Shown: positions 15,782 through 24,054 of the stretch, piece after piece
Numbering within the stretch: the stretch's first letter is position 1
How the letters are laid out: each line of letters starts with the position of its first letter
From: Kiritimatiellia bacterium
GTDB lineage: Bacteria; Verrucomicrobiota; Kiritimatiellia; RFP12; DVOR01
DNA length: 31,410 nt
NCBI GenBank assembly: GCA_900771325.1
Contig: CAAGNN010000050.1
Location: 1 to 31,410, forward strand
Direction of reading: 5' to 3'
Notes under the pieces: generated by a model
The model's input: the letters and a program-made list of their open reading frames with translations, nothing else
What the model was told of the DNA's origin: nothing
Database searches by the model: none
Made by a program: the position numbers and the translations under genes

Positions 15782-17035
15782 ATGATGGCAGAAGCAGAGG
15801 ATAGGCCCGCAGAGGCGGCCCCCGAAGAGGTGCAACCGGCCCTGGCACAGATGCCCGGCGGCGCGGTGGCATTGCGGAGTTATGAGACCGTGTTGGTGCG
15901 GCTGAGCCTGCCGGTGGAGGCCGAGGAGACCTTGGCCGAGACGGTGGGGCTGAACACCGAGGCGCTCTCGCCCTTCGAGGCGGGAAACTACTCGCTGGGC
16001 TACGAGGTGGTCAGCCGCAATGAGGAGACCTTGACGCTCTGGGCGGCGATGGCCGCGAACGAGGTGCTCGACGAGCGTTGGCACGAGCGCTTGTTGGCCG
16101 AGGGGAAGCTGGGCAAGGCGCGGGTGGATGTGTCGCTGATGGGCTGGCTGAAGGTCTTGCCGCAAGTGGCGCCGGAGGTCAAGCACGGGCGGAAGTTGGT
16201 GGCGGTGCGCGAGCCGGCCGAACAGTTGCTGCTCCTGCTCTCGGAGGGCGTTCCCGAGGCCGTGCGCGCCTTCCCCGGGCAGATGGCCGACGCGGACTTT
16301 GCGCGCGAAGCGATGTTGCTCCTCTCGCGAGGGGCCTTGGAGGGGTTGGGGGCCGAAGCGCCCGAGGCTCTCTGCCTGGCCCCGACGAGCGACCGCGCCG
16401 AGGCCCTCCAGGCGGGCACCGGGTTGGAGCCTCGTTTCGTACCCCTAGCGCCGGAGCAGGCCGAGGAACGCTTGGGTCAAGCGCTGGCCGAGCGCGCCGA
16501 AGCGCCCGAGGCGACCATGGACTTGACCCCCGAAGCCTGGCGCGAGGAGGCTTCCGCCGCGCGGCGGAAGCGGGCGATGGTAGTCGGCGGGTCGATCTTG
16601 GGCGTGCTGTGGCTGCTCTGCGCGGCGGGGCTCTTCTTTGCGCCGAAGGCCTACAAGAAGTTGGCGCAGGACGTCACCGCGCAGATTGCCCGCCAGCGGC
16701 GGGGCTACCAGGCGGGGCAGGAGCTACGCGAGCGCGTGGCGCTGATTGAGCGCTATCAGGACCGCTCGAACTCGGCGCTGGAGATGTTGCGCCTCTTGTG
16801 CGCGGCCAAGGCCAAGACGATGACCTTCCTCTCGGTCACCTACCGGCAGAAGCAGCAGCTGAAGGTCAGCGGTCTGGCCGACGACACCTCGGATGTCTAC
16901 GCCTTCAAGGAGGCGCTGCAGCGGGACGAGCGCTTGCAGGAGGTCAAGATTACCCGCCTCTCGCAAGACCCCAAGACGCGCAAGCAGCGCTTTGACATCG
17001 ACATCGTCTTCCCCAGCGAACAGGAGCAAGAGTGA
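15782..17035 (+). CDS. GspL-like inner-membrane assembly protein
   Basis: A 417-residue protein with a cytoplasmic region of about 260 residues (probably a degenerate actin-like PilM/GspL fold), one membrane segment about 266-284 (VVGGSILGVLWLLCAAGLFF) and a periplasmic part with a coiled stretch and a PilN/GspL-like ferredoxin-type domain (VSGLADDTSDVYAFKEALQ). It would connect the secretion ATPase to the pseudopilus. GGAG lies about 9 nt upstream of the ATG. Its stop overlaps the next gene (TGATG). The N-terminal domain is strongly diverged, so the name rests on topology and context. Confidence 0.75.
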   Translation: MMAEAEDRPAEAAPEEVQPALAQMPGGAVALRSYETVLVRLSLPVEAEETLAETVGLNTEALSPFEAGNYSLGYEVVSRNEETLTLWAAMAANEVLDERWHERLLAEGKLGKARVDVSLMGWLKVLPQVAPEVKHGRKLVAVREPAEQLLLLLSEGVPEAVRAFPGQMADADFAREAMLLLSRGALEGLGAEAPEALCLAPTSDRAEALQAGTGLEPRFVPLAPEQAEERLGQALAERAEAPEATMDLTPEAWREEASAARRKRAMVVGGSILGVLWLLCAAGLFFAPKAYKKLAQDVTAQIARQRRGYQAGQELRERVALIERYQDRSNSALEMLRLLCAAKAKTMTFLSVTYRQKQQLKVSGLADDTSDVYAFKEALQRDERLQEVKITRLSQDPKTRKQRFDIDIVFPSEQEQE

Positions 17036-17589
17036 TGACAAGCCTTACGCAACGCGATCAGATGTTGGTGGCGATCTTTGGCGTGGTGCTGGCGGTGGGG
17101 TCGCTGGCGCTATGGTTCCCGAAGGCGCGGCAGGCGTGGCAACGCGAGGCGCGCGTCTGGCGGCAGCAGAGCGCACGGTTGGAGCGCGAGCGCGCGGAGA
17201 TTGCCCAGCGGCCCAAAGTGCAGGCGCAGTATGACGCACTGCGCGACAAGATGCCGCTCTTCCCGGAAGGGCGCTCGGTCGACACCCACTGGCTGCCGAT
17301 TATGGATAACACCGCCCGGGCAAACAATGTGAATATTGCCCAGCGCTCGATTGGCGGAGAAGAGAAGATTGGCGAAGTGACCGAGCTCACCCTCGAGTGC
17401 CGCGACTGGGAGGGCCGGCTCGATTCACTGGTCTGGTTCCTCTACGACATCGAGACGCGCGAGGACGCGATGATGGATGTGCGCGCCATCACCATCCGCC
17501 CCAACACCAAGAAGCCCGGCATCCTCCAAGGCACCTTCACCCTCAACTGCGCCTATATGCGCACCGATGACGCCCCCAACGCCCAATAA
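17035..17589 (+). CDS. GspM/PilO-like protein
   Basis: A 184-residue protein with one N-terminal membrane segment (about 9-27), a charged coiled stretch (about 30-60) and a small periplasmic domain. This is the layout of GspM/PilO, partner of GspL. The ATG at 17035 shares its A with the preceding TGA, giving coupled translation; a GTG one codon earlier is less likely. Sequence identity to named GspM is not obvious by eye; order between the GspL-like and secretin genes supports the call. Confidence 0.7.
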   Translation: MTSLTQRDQMLVAIFGVVLAVGSLALWFPKARQAWQREARVWRQQSARLERERAEIAQRPKVQAQYDALRDKMPLFPEGRSVDTHWLPIMDNTARANNVNIAQRSIGGEEKIGEVTELTLECRDWEGRLDSLVWFLYDIETREDAMMDVRAITIRPNTKKPGILQGTFTLNCAYMRTDDAPNAQ

Positions 17590-17607
17590 CCCCACGGACA
17601 ACGCTTT

Positions 17608-20262
17608 ATGAACACATCCCATCTTCTCCTGACCCTGAGCGCCGGCCTCCTGCTCTCCGGCGCGGCGGCGGCCCAAGTCCGCGCCCCCGCCATCCGCCGC
17701 CCCGGCGGCAATACGCCCGCAGCCGCTTCCGCGAATGCCGCCACCTCCACCACCGAGGTGGCCCAGCGCCTGGCCAAGGCCGAACGCGGCAAGGGCGGTC
17801 GCCCGAAGTTGAAGTTCGACAACGCCCCCGCCGAACTCTTTCTGCAAATCTACGCGCAGGTGACCGGCCGCACCCTCCTCACCTCGCCCGATGTGCCGAA
17901 GGTGACGATGAGCCTGCGCTCGAACAACGAGGAAAAGTGGTCCGACGCCGAATACCTGCAGGCCATCGAGCAGCAGCTGCAGCTCAACGGCATTGGCCTC
18001 ATCCCGGTGGGCGAGCGCTTTGCCCTGGTGGTGCCCTTCAAGTCCATCGGCCAACAGGGCATCGAGACCTTCCTGGAAATCCCCGCCAAGGGCCGTCACC
18101 CCGAAGAGGGCAAGATTATCCGCCAGGTCATCACCCCCAAGAACATCTCGGCCGAAGAGGCGCAGAAGGTGGTCGAGAACTTCAAGCGTCCCGATGGGAT
18201 GATTCAGTTCCTCGAGCGGACCAACTCCCTGCTGATTACCGACACGCAGGAGAACGTCAACCGGATGATCGAGATTATCGCCTTCATCGATAAGCCTATG
18301 CCGGTGCTCGAGGAGGTCCAGGTCTACGGCATCAAGCACGCCAAGGCGGCCGACATCAAGAAGTCGCTCGAAGAGTTTGTGCAGGCCTCGCGCGAAGAGG
18401 ACGAAAAGAGCAAGAAGTCCACCGCTGCCCCGCGCACAAGCAATTCGCTCAGCGGCGGTATGCAGAAGGGTGTCTCCATCTCGCAGAACCGCAACCTGCC
18501 CGGCGTGACGCGCCCGGGGTCGCAGCCGGCCGAGGAGCCGAGCAGCGGCAGTTCCGTGGTGGATGCCTTGGTGAGCGATGCCGACCGCGGGATGATTCGC
18601 GGCAAGGTGCAGATTATGGCCGACGAGCGCTCCAACCAGCTCATCATCGTCACACGGCCCTCCAATATGGCCTTCTTTGAGCGTATCATCAAGGTGCTCG
18701 ACATCGAAACCGCGCCCGAGATCGCCGTCGAGATTATTCGCCTGAAGTATGCCCAGGCCGAGACCAAGGATTCCAACAAGGGCGTGGCCGACCTCCTCAA
18801 CGAGCTCATCGACTCCTCTTCTTCCTCCAAGGCCAACGAGCCGGCCACCCGCAACACGAATAACCAGCCCAACACTCGCAACCTCACCAACTCCAACCGC
18901 CCGGCGCCCTCGCCCCAGCCCCAGCTCTCGGCCGACTCCAAGAGCAAGATTGGCGAGCTGCGTAAGGAGAACATCAAAATCCTCGCCGACAGCCGCATCA
19001 ACGCGGTGATGGTGATGGCCTCCCCCGGCGACCTTGCCGCCATCAAGGACATCATTGCCGAGATGGATGTGCCCGTTGCCCAGGTCCTTATCGAGACCGT
19101 GGTGCTGAGCGTGACGTTGGGTGACGACCTCACCACGGGCGTGGAGTGGGTCAAACGCGTCTCGGGCGGCAACAAGTATCGGGACAGCTTTGGCGGCGGC
19201 GGAATGCCCAGCGGCGCCTCCTCCTCCCCGCAGAACCTCTTCAACCTGGCCACCAATGTCACCAGCGCGCTGGGGATGATTAGCGGCGGCTCGCAGTATT
19301 ACGGCACCATCAACAAGCTCAACCTCGACTTCCTCATCCGCGCCACCGAGCTAGACAACCGCACCAAGGTCATCACCTCGCCCATCTTGATGACGCAGGA
19401 CAACAAGGAGGCAACCCTCGAGAATACCGAGCTCGCTTACCTCTACAACGGTATGAAGTATATGGGCTCATCCTACTCCGGCTCGGACTATCAGCCCGAC
19501 ATTAAGCAGGAGGAGATCGGCCTCACCATCAAGGTCACCCCGCGTATCAACCCCGATGGCACCGTTGTCCTCACCTTCGAGGAGACCTTCCAGAACGCCG
19601 ACAACAAGCAAGAGGTCCCCGGCTCGGGCACCAATGGCGAGAGCTCAATGTGGCCTTCGCCCTCCACGCGTAAGATCTCCGGCAACATCTCGGTCAACGA
19701 CGGGCAGACCGTTGTTATCGGCGGCCTCGTGGAGCACAAAATCATCGAGGAAGAGGGCGGCATCCCCTTCCTGAAGAACATCCCCTGGATTGGCCGTTAC
19801 CTCTTTGGCTACACCGACTTCTCCGACAGCCGCAGCGAGTTGCTCGTCTTCCTCACGCCCTACGTCTTCAAGTCCTCCGAAGAGGCCCAGGCCGAGGCCA
19901 AGCGCCGCAAGGATTACCTCGACGCCCCCGGCGTCTGGAACAAGGGCTGGTCGAACTCCACCCTGGCCGACATCCCCGACGAAGAGGAGATGCTCCGCCG
20001 CGAAAACCAGAAGCGCGCCTACGAGACCAAGCAGCTCAAGGCCAAAGAGAAGCGCTCCAAGGCCCAGCTTGAGCACGACCGCAAGATGGCCGAACTCCTC
20101 GAGAAGTCCATCGACCGCAAGCGCGAGGAACTGATTGAAGAGCGCAAGCGCCTCTCCATTGAGGAGGTCTCGGCCCGCGAAAACGAACTCTTCAACGAAC
20201 AGCTTATGCACGAGGCGCTCCTGCGCTCGATACTGGAAGCCGAGGGCGAGGAGGCGAACTAG
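17608..20262 (+). CDS. gspD: GspD-type secretin with long C-terminal tail
   Basis: An 884-residue outer-membrane secretin. Signal peptide about 1-22; N0-like domain from about 68 (LKFDNAPAELFLQIYAQVTGRTLL); N1-N3 type repeats including VITPKNISAEEAQKVVENF and VYGIKHAKAADIKKSLEEF, with Ser/Asn-rich linkers. The C-terminal secretin domain includes VVIGGLVEHKIIEEEGGIPF and IPWIGRYLFGYTD..ELLVFLTPYVF near 700-750. After that, about 125 residues of charged heptad-like sequence rich in Lys, Arg and Glu form a probable coiled coil, which is not typical of GspD. It should make the outer-membrane channel. GspE, GspF, GspG and GspC are not in the window. Confidence 0.92.
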   Translation: MNTSHLLLTLSAGLLLSGAAAAQVRAPAIRRPGGNTPAAASANAATSTTEVAQRLAKAERGKGGRPKLKFDNAPAELFLQIYAQVTGRTLLTSPDVPKVTMSLRSNNEEKWSDAEYLQAIEQQLQLNGIGLIPVGERFALVVPFKSIGQQGIETFLEIPAKGRHPEEGKIIRQVITPKNISAEEAQKVVENFKRPDGMIQFLERTNSLLITDTQENVNRMIEIIAFIDKPMPVLEEVQVYGIKHAKAADIKKSLEEFVQASREEDEKSKKSTAAPRTSNSLSGGMQKGVSISQNRNLPGVTRPGSQPAEEPSSGSSVVDALVSDADRGMIRGKVQIMADERSNQLIIVTRPSNMAFFERIIKVLDIETAPEIAVEIIRLKYAQAETKDSNKGVADLLNELIDSSSSSKANEPATRNTNNQPNTRNLTNSNRPAPSPQPQLSADSKSKIGELRKENIKILADSRINAVMVMASPGDLAAIKDIIAEMDVPVAQVLIETVVLSVTLGDDLTTGVEWVKRVSGGNKYRDSFGGGGMPSGASSSPQNLFNLATNVTSALGMISGGSQYYGTINKLNLDFLIRATELDNRTKVITSPILMTQDNKEATLENTELAYLYNGMKYMGSSYSGSDYQPDIKQEEIGLTIKVTPRINPDGTVVLTFEETFQNADNKQEVPGSGTNGESSMWPSPSTRKISGNISVNDGQTVVIGGLVEHKIIEEEGGIPFLKNIPWIGRYLFGYTDFSDSRSELLVFLTPYVFKSSEEAQAEAKRRKDYLDAPGVWNKGWSNSTLADIPDEEEMLRRENQKRAYETKQLKAKEKRSKAQLEHDRKMAELLEKSIDRKREELIEERKRLSIEEVSARENELFNEQLMHEALLRSILEAEGEEAN

Positions 20263-20286
20263 CCTCCGCCCGCCAAGGAGATTGCT

Positions 20287-20754
20287 ATGACTCTTACCGA
20301 AGAACAGACCGCCGCCGTCCGCCAATGGGTTGCCGATGGCGCCTCCCTCAGCGAAGTCCAGCAGCGTCTACGCGTCGACTTCGGCCTCCACCCCACCTTC
20401 TTTGACGTGCGCATGTTGGTGATGGACCTAGGTGTACAGGTCAAAGACCGCGTGGTCCAGGTCAATGCCGACGACGTCACCAAGGCAAAGTTGCCCCCCA
20501 AGCCGACCGACTCCGCCGAGCCGCCACCCGCCACGGGCGCCGTCTCCGTGACCGTCGACACCATCCAGACCATCCCCGGTGCCCTCGTCTCCGGCTCGGC
20601 CGTCTTCTCCGATGGTGTCAAAGCCCGCTGGTACTTCGACCAAATGGGCCGCTTCGCCTTCGAACCCGAACTCCCCGGCTACCACCCCACCCCCGAAGAC
20701 TCCCGCACCTTCCAGCAAACCCTCCAGCGCGAACTCTCCACCCGCGGCTACTAA
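20287..20754 (+). CDS. Small protein after gspD, unknown
   Basis: A 155-residue soluble protein 24 nt after the secretin gene, with AAGGAG at 6 nt before the ATG. The N-terminal half is helical and resembles a helix-turn-helix (EEQTAAVRQWVADGASLSEVQ..FGLHPTFFDVRMLVMDLG). A Pro-rich linker (about 69-80) leads to a small beta domain ending in RWYFDQMGRFAFEPELPGYHP. No signal peptide. Possibly a cytoplasmic factor tied to the secretion operon; I do not recognise a family. Confidence 0.75.
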   Translation: MTLTEEQTAAVRQWVADGASLSEVQQRLRVDFGLHPTFFDVRMLVMDLGVQVKDRVVQVNADDVTKAKLPPKPTDSAEPPPATGAVSVTVDTIQTIPGALVSGSAVFSDGVKARWYFDQMGRFAFEPELPGYHPTPEDSRTFQQTLQRELSTRGY

Positions 20755-20779
20755 AAAGGCCCCAAGGCACGCAGGTTTA

Positions 20780-20812
20780 GCAACCACAAAGAACACAAAG
20801 AACACAAAGGGA
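20780..20812 (+). repeat. Left inverted repeat of the GxxExxY element
   Basis: GCAACCACAAAG followed by repeated AACACAAAG words, 33 bp, matching the reverse complement of 21311-21343 at 30 of 33 positions. GGCACGC occurs outside both arms. Word period is 9 bp. Confidence 0.9.
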
Positions 20813-20857
20813 TGGCACGCAGAGGCGGCTCACGGAACCGTTTAACGGGAAAGAGTT

Positions 20858-21223
20858 ATGACAGCGAATGACCTCTGTGACATCATCCGTCAGACAGCCT
20901 ATAATATCCACTGTTATCTCGGTGTTGGGTTCTTGGAAAGTGTTTACGAAAACGCCCTTGCACACCGCCTGACGCGCCTTGGACTCCGGGTTGAACAGCA
21001 AAAGAGTATTCAGGTCTTTGACCAGGATGGTTTCCTCATCGGCAACTTCACGGCCGACCTTCTGGTGGATGATCGTATCATTCTGGAGCTCAAGGCTGCC
21101 GACACACTTCACCCCAATCACGAGGCGCAGGTGCTCAACTATCTGAAAGCCGCCAAGTTGCACGATGGCTTGCTCATCAACTTTGGGTCCAAAGTCTTTC
21201 AGATTAAGAAGTTTGTCCTCTGA
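20858..21223 (+). CDS. GxxExxY protein, PD-(D/E)XK-like fold
   Basis: A 121-residue member of the GxxExxY family (PDDEXK_3). The name motif is GFLESVY (24-30), followed by VEQQKSIQV and the nuclease-like core FTADLLVDDRIILELKA, with Asp67, Glu77 and Lys79 in PD-(D/E)XK positions, then LNYLKAAKLHDGLLINFG. Function is not established; a nucleic-acid role is inferred from the fold. It lies between 33-bp inverted repeats of a type often seen around this family. The coding sequence is less GC-rich than its neighbours, consistent with mobility. AAAGAG lies before the ATG. Confidence 0.92.
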   Translation: MTANDLCDIIRQTAYNIHCYLGVGFLESVYENALAHRLTRLGLRVEQQKSIQVFDQDGFLIGNFTADLLVDDRIILELKAADTLHPNHEAQVLNYLKAAKLHDGLLINFGSKVFQIKKFVL

Positions 21224-21227
21224 CGCT

Positions 21228-23903
21228 ATGGATGCCCAAGCCTCTCAATCTTCCGTGCTTAGACGATGGTCCCATCGTCTAAGCCAGATTGCGAAACATT
21301 GTGTGCCTTCTCCCTTTGTGCCCTTTGTGTCCTTTGTGGTTGCCAAAATTGCGCGTGCCTGTGCGTGCGGCGCCATTCTTTTTTCTCTTCTTTGTGGTTC
21401 CTTTGCGCGCGCGATGGAGGTGTCGTTTATGGGGGGCTATGACCCTGACCAGCCGGAGAGTGCCGTCACGCGGCAGATTTTGGCGCTGGGGGAGGAGCGG
21501 CCGGAGTTGCGGCCGGTCAAGTGGGGCGGGCTGTGGTTGCCGGGGGCGGGCGGACGCTCCCCATTGCTCTTGGCGATGGCCGGCGGCAATGCGCCCGACA
21601 TCTATCAGTGCTGGTTCCACATCGCCCAGAGCGACATCCGCAACGGCTTTCTGATGCCCCTCGATCGCTGGCTCGGCCCGGGCGGCGAGCGTTGGGAGGG
21701 CTGGGCGCGCGTCCCCGACCTCTGGCGCCGCGTGGCCTCCGCCGACGGCCACCTCTACGCCCTTCCGGCCGCCTCCGTAGCCTATTACGGCATCCTCTAT
21801 CGCAAGGACCTCGTCCGCGAAGCCGGGCTCGACCCCGAAGTTGTTCCGCAGACCTGGCCGGCCTTCTGGCGTTGGTGCCAGCAGTTGACCACCCGTTCGC
21901 GCCGGGCCTTCGGCGTCTGCGAGGCGCCGTGGAACTGGCTCCCGTGGCTGCAGAGCACCGGCGCCTCCCCGGTGGTCCAGAGCCGCCAATCGCCCCTGCG
22001 CGGCCTCTCCTACGACTTCCCAATGGAGGCCACCCGTTGCCTGGCACCCGATGGCGAAGACCTCTGCGCCCAACCTCCCCGATGGCGCGCGGCCTTCGAT
22101 TCGCCCGGTGCCATCGCTGCGGCCGAATTCCTCCAACGTCTAGCCTGGCAACCGTGGATCCGCGACCCCGAGAGCGGCGAGCCCCTGGACCTCTCCCCCG
22201 AAGCGCGCGCCGCCGGCCGAGCGCGCCTCCCCTCCGGCCGCGAAATCGCCTTCGCCCCAGAGGCGGTCTACGAGGGCGTTCTGCGCAAGCTGCCCCTAAA
22301 CAACGATCCCTCGGCCTTCCTGCAAGGGGAGGTCTGCGCAATGTTCGCCGGCACCGAGGCCCTCGAGCGCATTACCGGCGAAGGCGGCCTCGACCCCGAC
22401 CTCATCGGCCTAATGCCCTTCCCGGCCCAGCACGAGGGCCTGCCACGTGTTTTCCAAGCGCACCGCCACTTCTGGGCCATCAGCGAGGGCGTTGAGCGCC
22501 GACCGCCAGCCGAGCAAGACCTCGTCTTCGCCTGCCTCGAACGCCTCGCCTCCCCCACCCTCAACGATGCGCACATCAAGGAACAGGTCCTGGAAGGCAA
22601 CGCCCGCTGGTGCCACCCGGCCGACCTCCGCCGCCTGGGGCTGGAAGCCTACCTCGACGAGATTCCCCCCGCCATCCGTGCGCTCTACGCTGACCTCGAT
22701 GCCGGGCGCATCGTCGCGCGCACCGAGCCCTTCGTCGGCTTTTGGCAGGGCGTGAGCGACCTCCTCCAACGCCGTCTCCTGGGCCTACTCCTCTCCGAGG
22801 CCGGGCGCTCACTCGATGTGGCCGAGGCCCTGCGCGCCATCAATGCCGACGCGAACCGCGGCCTGATGTTCCGCGTGGCCGAGGAGGAAATCGCCCCGCG
22901 CCGCCCCTGGGCCCGCGCCATCCTCGGCACCCTCGCCCTCGCGCTGCTCACCCTCCTCACCTGCAAGGTCTGCCGCCTGCGCCACCGCCGCGCCGTCCGC
23001 GTCCCCCCCGAGCGCACAGGCGGCCGCTCGCCGGTGGCCATCGCGCTCCTGATGCTCCTGCCGGCCCTCCTCTCCATCACCGTCTGGAGCTACATTCCCC
23101 TGGTGCGCGGCGTGCTGATGGCCTTCCGCGACTACCACATCATTGGCGAGAGCCCATGGGTGGGGCTCGACAACTTCATTCTGGTGGCCACCGACTGGGG
23201 CTTTTGGTGCAGCGTGGGGCGCACCCTCAAGTATGTGGCCCTGACCCTCCTCTTCGGCTTCCTCACCCCCATCTTCCTGGCGGTGATGCTCTCGGAGATC
23301 CCGCGCGGGCGCATCCTCTTCCGCACGCTCTACTTCCTCCCGCACCTCACCTCCACCCTCGTCATTACCCTCCTCTGGCAACTGATGTACGACCCCACCG
23401 AGAACGGGATGCTCAACCGCCTCCTCGCCGCCTGCCACCTCCCCCAACAAACCTGGCTCCAAGACCCCGCCTGGGCGATGATTTGCTGCATCCTCCCGGG
23501 TGTCTGGGCCGGCGCGGGGATGGCCTCGCTCATCTACATTGCCGCCCTTCAGGCCCTGCCGCAGGATTACTACGAAGCCGCCGCCATCGACGGCGCGGGC
23601 TTCTGGGGTCGCGTCCGCCACGTGATGCTCCCGCAACTGTTGCCGCTGATGGTCATCAACTTCGTTGGGGCCTTTATCGCGGCCTTCCAGAGCATCGGCT
23701 CAATCTTCCTACTCACCTTCGGCGGCCCGGGCGACGCCACCAACGTCCTCTCCCTCGCCATCTGGAAGGAAGCCTACAACAACCTACGCATGGGCTCGGC
23801 CACCACGATGGCCTGGTTCCTCGGCACCGCCCTCATCGGCTTCACCTACCTCCAATTCCGCATCCTGCGCAAAGTCGAGTTCCGCCGCGCCAGCGAAAAC
23901 TAA
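21228..23903 (+). CDS. Sugar-binding protein/MalF-type permease fusion
   Basis: Reading from ATG 21228 gives 891 residues. A signal-like helix (CACGAILFSLLCGSFARA) is followed by a family 1 extracellular solute-binding domain (APDIYQCWF; YALPAASVAYYGILYRKDLVREAGLDP; GEVCAMFAGTEAL). Then come a membrane anchor near residue 570 and a MalF/UgpA-type permease from about 600 with the ATPase-contact loop EAAAIDGAGFWGRVRHVMLPQ. Binding protein and permease are therefore one chain, tethered to the membrane. A MalG-type partner and ATPase would be expected but do not follow. The start is uncertain: the first 60 residues come from the repeat-bearing element, GTG at 21336 is a possible start, and no ribosome binding site is seen. 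Confidence 0.85.
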   Translation: MDAQASQSSVLRRWSHRLSQIAKHCVPSPFVPFVSFVVAKIARACACGAILFSLLCGSFARAMEVSFMGGYDPDQPESAVTRQILALGEERPELRPVKWGGLWLPGAGGRSPLLLAMAGGNAPDIYQCWFHIAQSDIRNGFLMPLDRWLGPGGERWEGWARVPDLWRRVASADGHLYALPAASVAYYGILYRKDLVREAGLDPEVVPQTWPAFWRWCQQLTTRSRRAFGVCEAPWNWLPWLQSTGASPVVQSRQSPLRGLSYDFPMEATRCLAPDGEDLCAQPPRWRAAFDSPGAIAAAEFLQRLAWQPWIRDPESGEPLDLSPEARAAGRARLPSGREIAFAPEAVYEGVLRKLPLNNDPSAFLQGEVCAMFAGTEALERITGEGGLDPDLIGLMPFPAQHEGLPRVFQAHRHFWAISEGVERRPPAEQDLVFACLERLASPTLNDAHIKEQVLEGNARWCHPADLRRLGLEAYLDEIPPAIRALYADLDAGRIVARTEPFVGFWQGVSDLLQRRLLGLLLSEAGRSLDVAEALRAINADANRGLMFRVAEEEIAPRRPWARAILGTLALALLTLLTCKVCRLRHRRAVRVPPERTGGRSPVAIALLMLLPALLSITVWSYIPLVRGVLMAFRDYHIIGESPWVGLDNFILVATDWGFWCSVGRTLKYVALTLLFGFLTPIFLAVMLSEIPRGRILFRTLYFLPHLTSTLVITLLWQLMYDPTENGMLNRLLAACHLPQQTWLQDPAWAMICCILPGVWAGAGMASLIYIAALQALPQDYYEAAAIDGAGFWGRVRHVMLPQLLPLMVINFVGAFIAAFQSIGSIFLLTFGGPGDATNVLSLAIWKEAYNNLRMGSATTMAWFLGTALIGFTYLQFRILRKVEFRRASEN
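21257..21284. other. Perfect hairpin inside the GxxExxY element
   Basis: GCTTAGACGATGG (21257-21269) pairs perfectly with CCATCGTCTAAGC (21272-21284). No U-tract follows, so it is not a standard terminator. It lies between the GxxExxY stop and the right inverted repeat, inside the open frame of the transporter gene. Confidence 0.8.
21311..21343 (-). repeat. Right inverted repeat, read as transporter codons
   Basis: Plus-strand TCCCTTTGTGCCCTTTGTG onwards is the inverse of 20780-20812. In the transporter frame it reads PFVPFVSFVVA just before the signal-peptide-like segment, so the repeat contributes codons to the downstream gene. Confidence 0.85.
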
Positions 23904-23908
23904 CCTGG

Positions 23909-23975
23909 GCTCGCTGCGCTCGCCAGCGATTAGCTGTTAGCAGTTAGCGGTTAGCGCGCGTACCGCGACGGAGAA
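23909..23975. repeat. TTAGCNG heptamer module
   Basis: TTAGCTG, TTAGCAG, TTAGCGG and TTAGCGC occupy 23930-23957, preceded by GCTCGCTGCGCTCGCCAGCG and followed by GCGTACCGCGACGGAGA. It starts 6 bases after the transporter stop codon, exactly where the missing permease partner gene would be expected. Confidence 0.9.
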
Positions 23976-23993
23976 CCTGACAATCCATTAACC

Positions 23994-24054
23994 GGGCTTT
24001 CCCCCTCCGGAGACCGCTTTCTCGTCCATCGCCCATCGCCTATCGAAAAATCCA
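23994..24054. repeat. CGAT heptamer module, minus orientation
   Basis: TTTCTCG, TCCATCG, CCCATCG and CCTATCG (24018-24045) are 7-bp words. The inverse reads CGATAGG, CGATGGG, CGATGGA, CGAGAAA and lines up with 14082-14109. It runs directly into the 22-bp array at 24055. Confidence 0.85.

Noticed and set aside
20763..21360. Insertion sequence
   Set aside because: Inverted repeats are clear but the cargo is a GxxExxY protein, not a transposase, and no target-site duplication could be confirmed by eye.
22742..23947. 401-codon Pro/Arg-rich plus-strand ORF
   Set aside because: Out-of-frame shadow of the permease domain.
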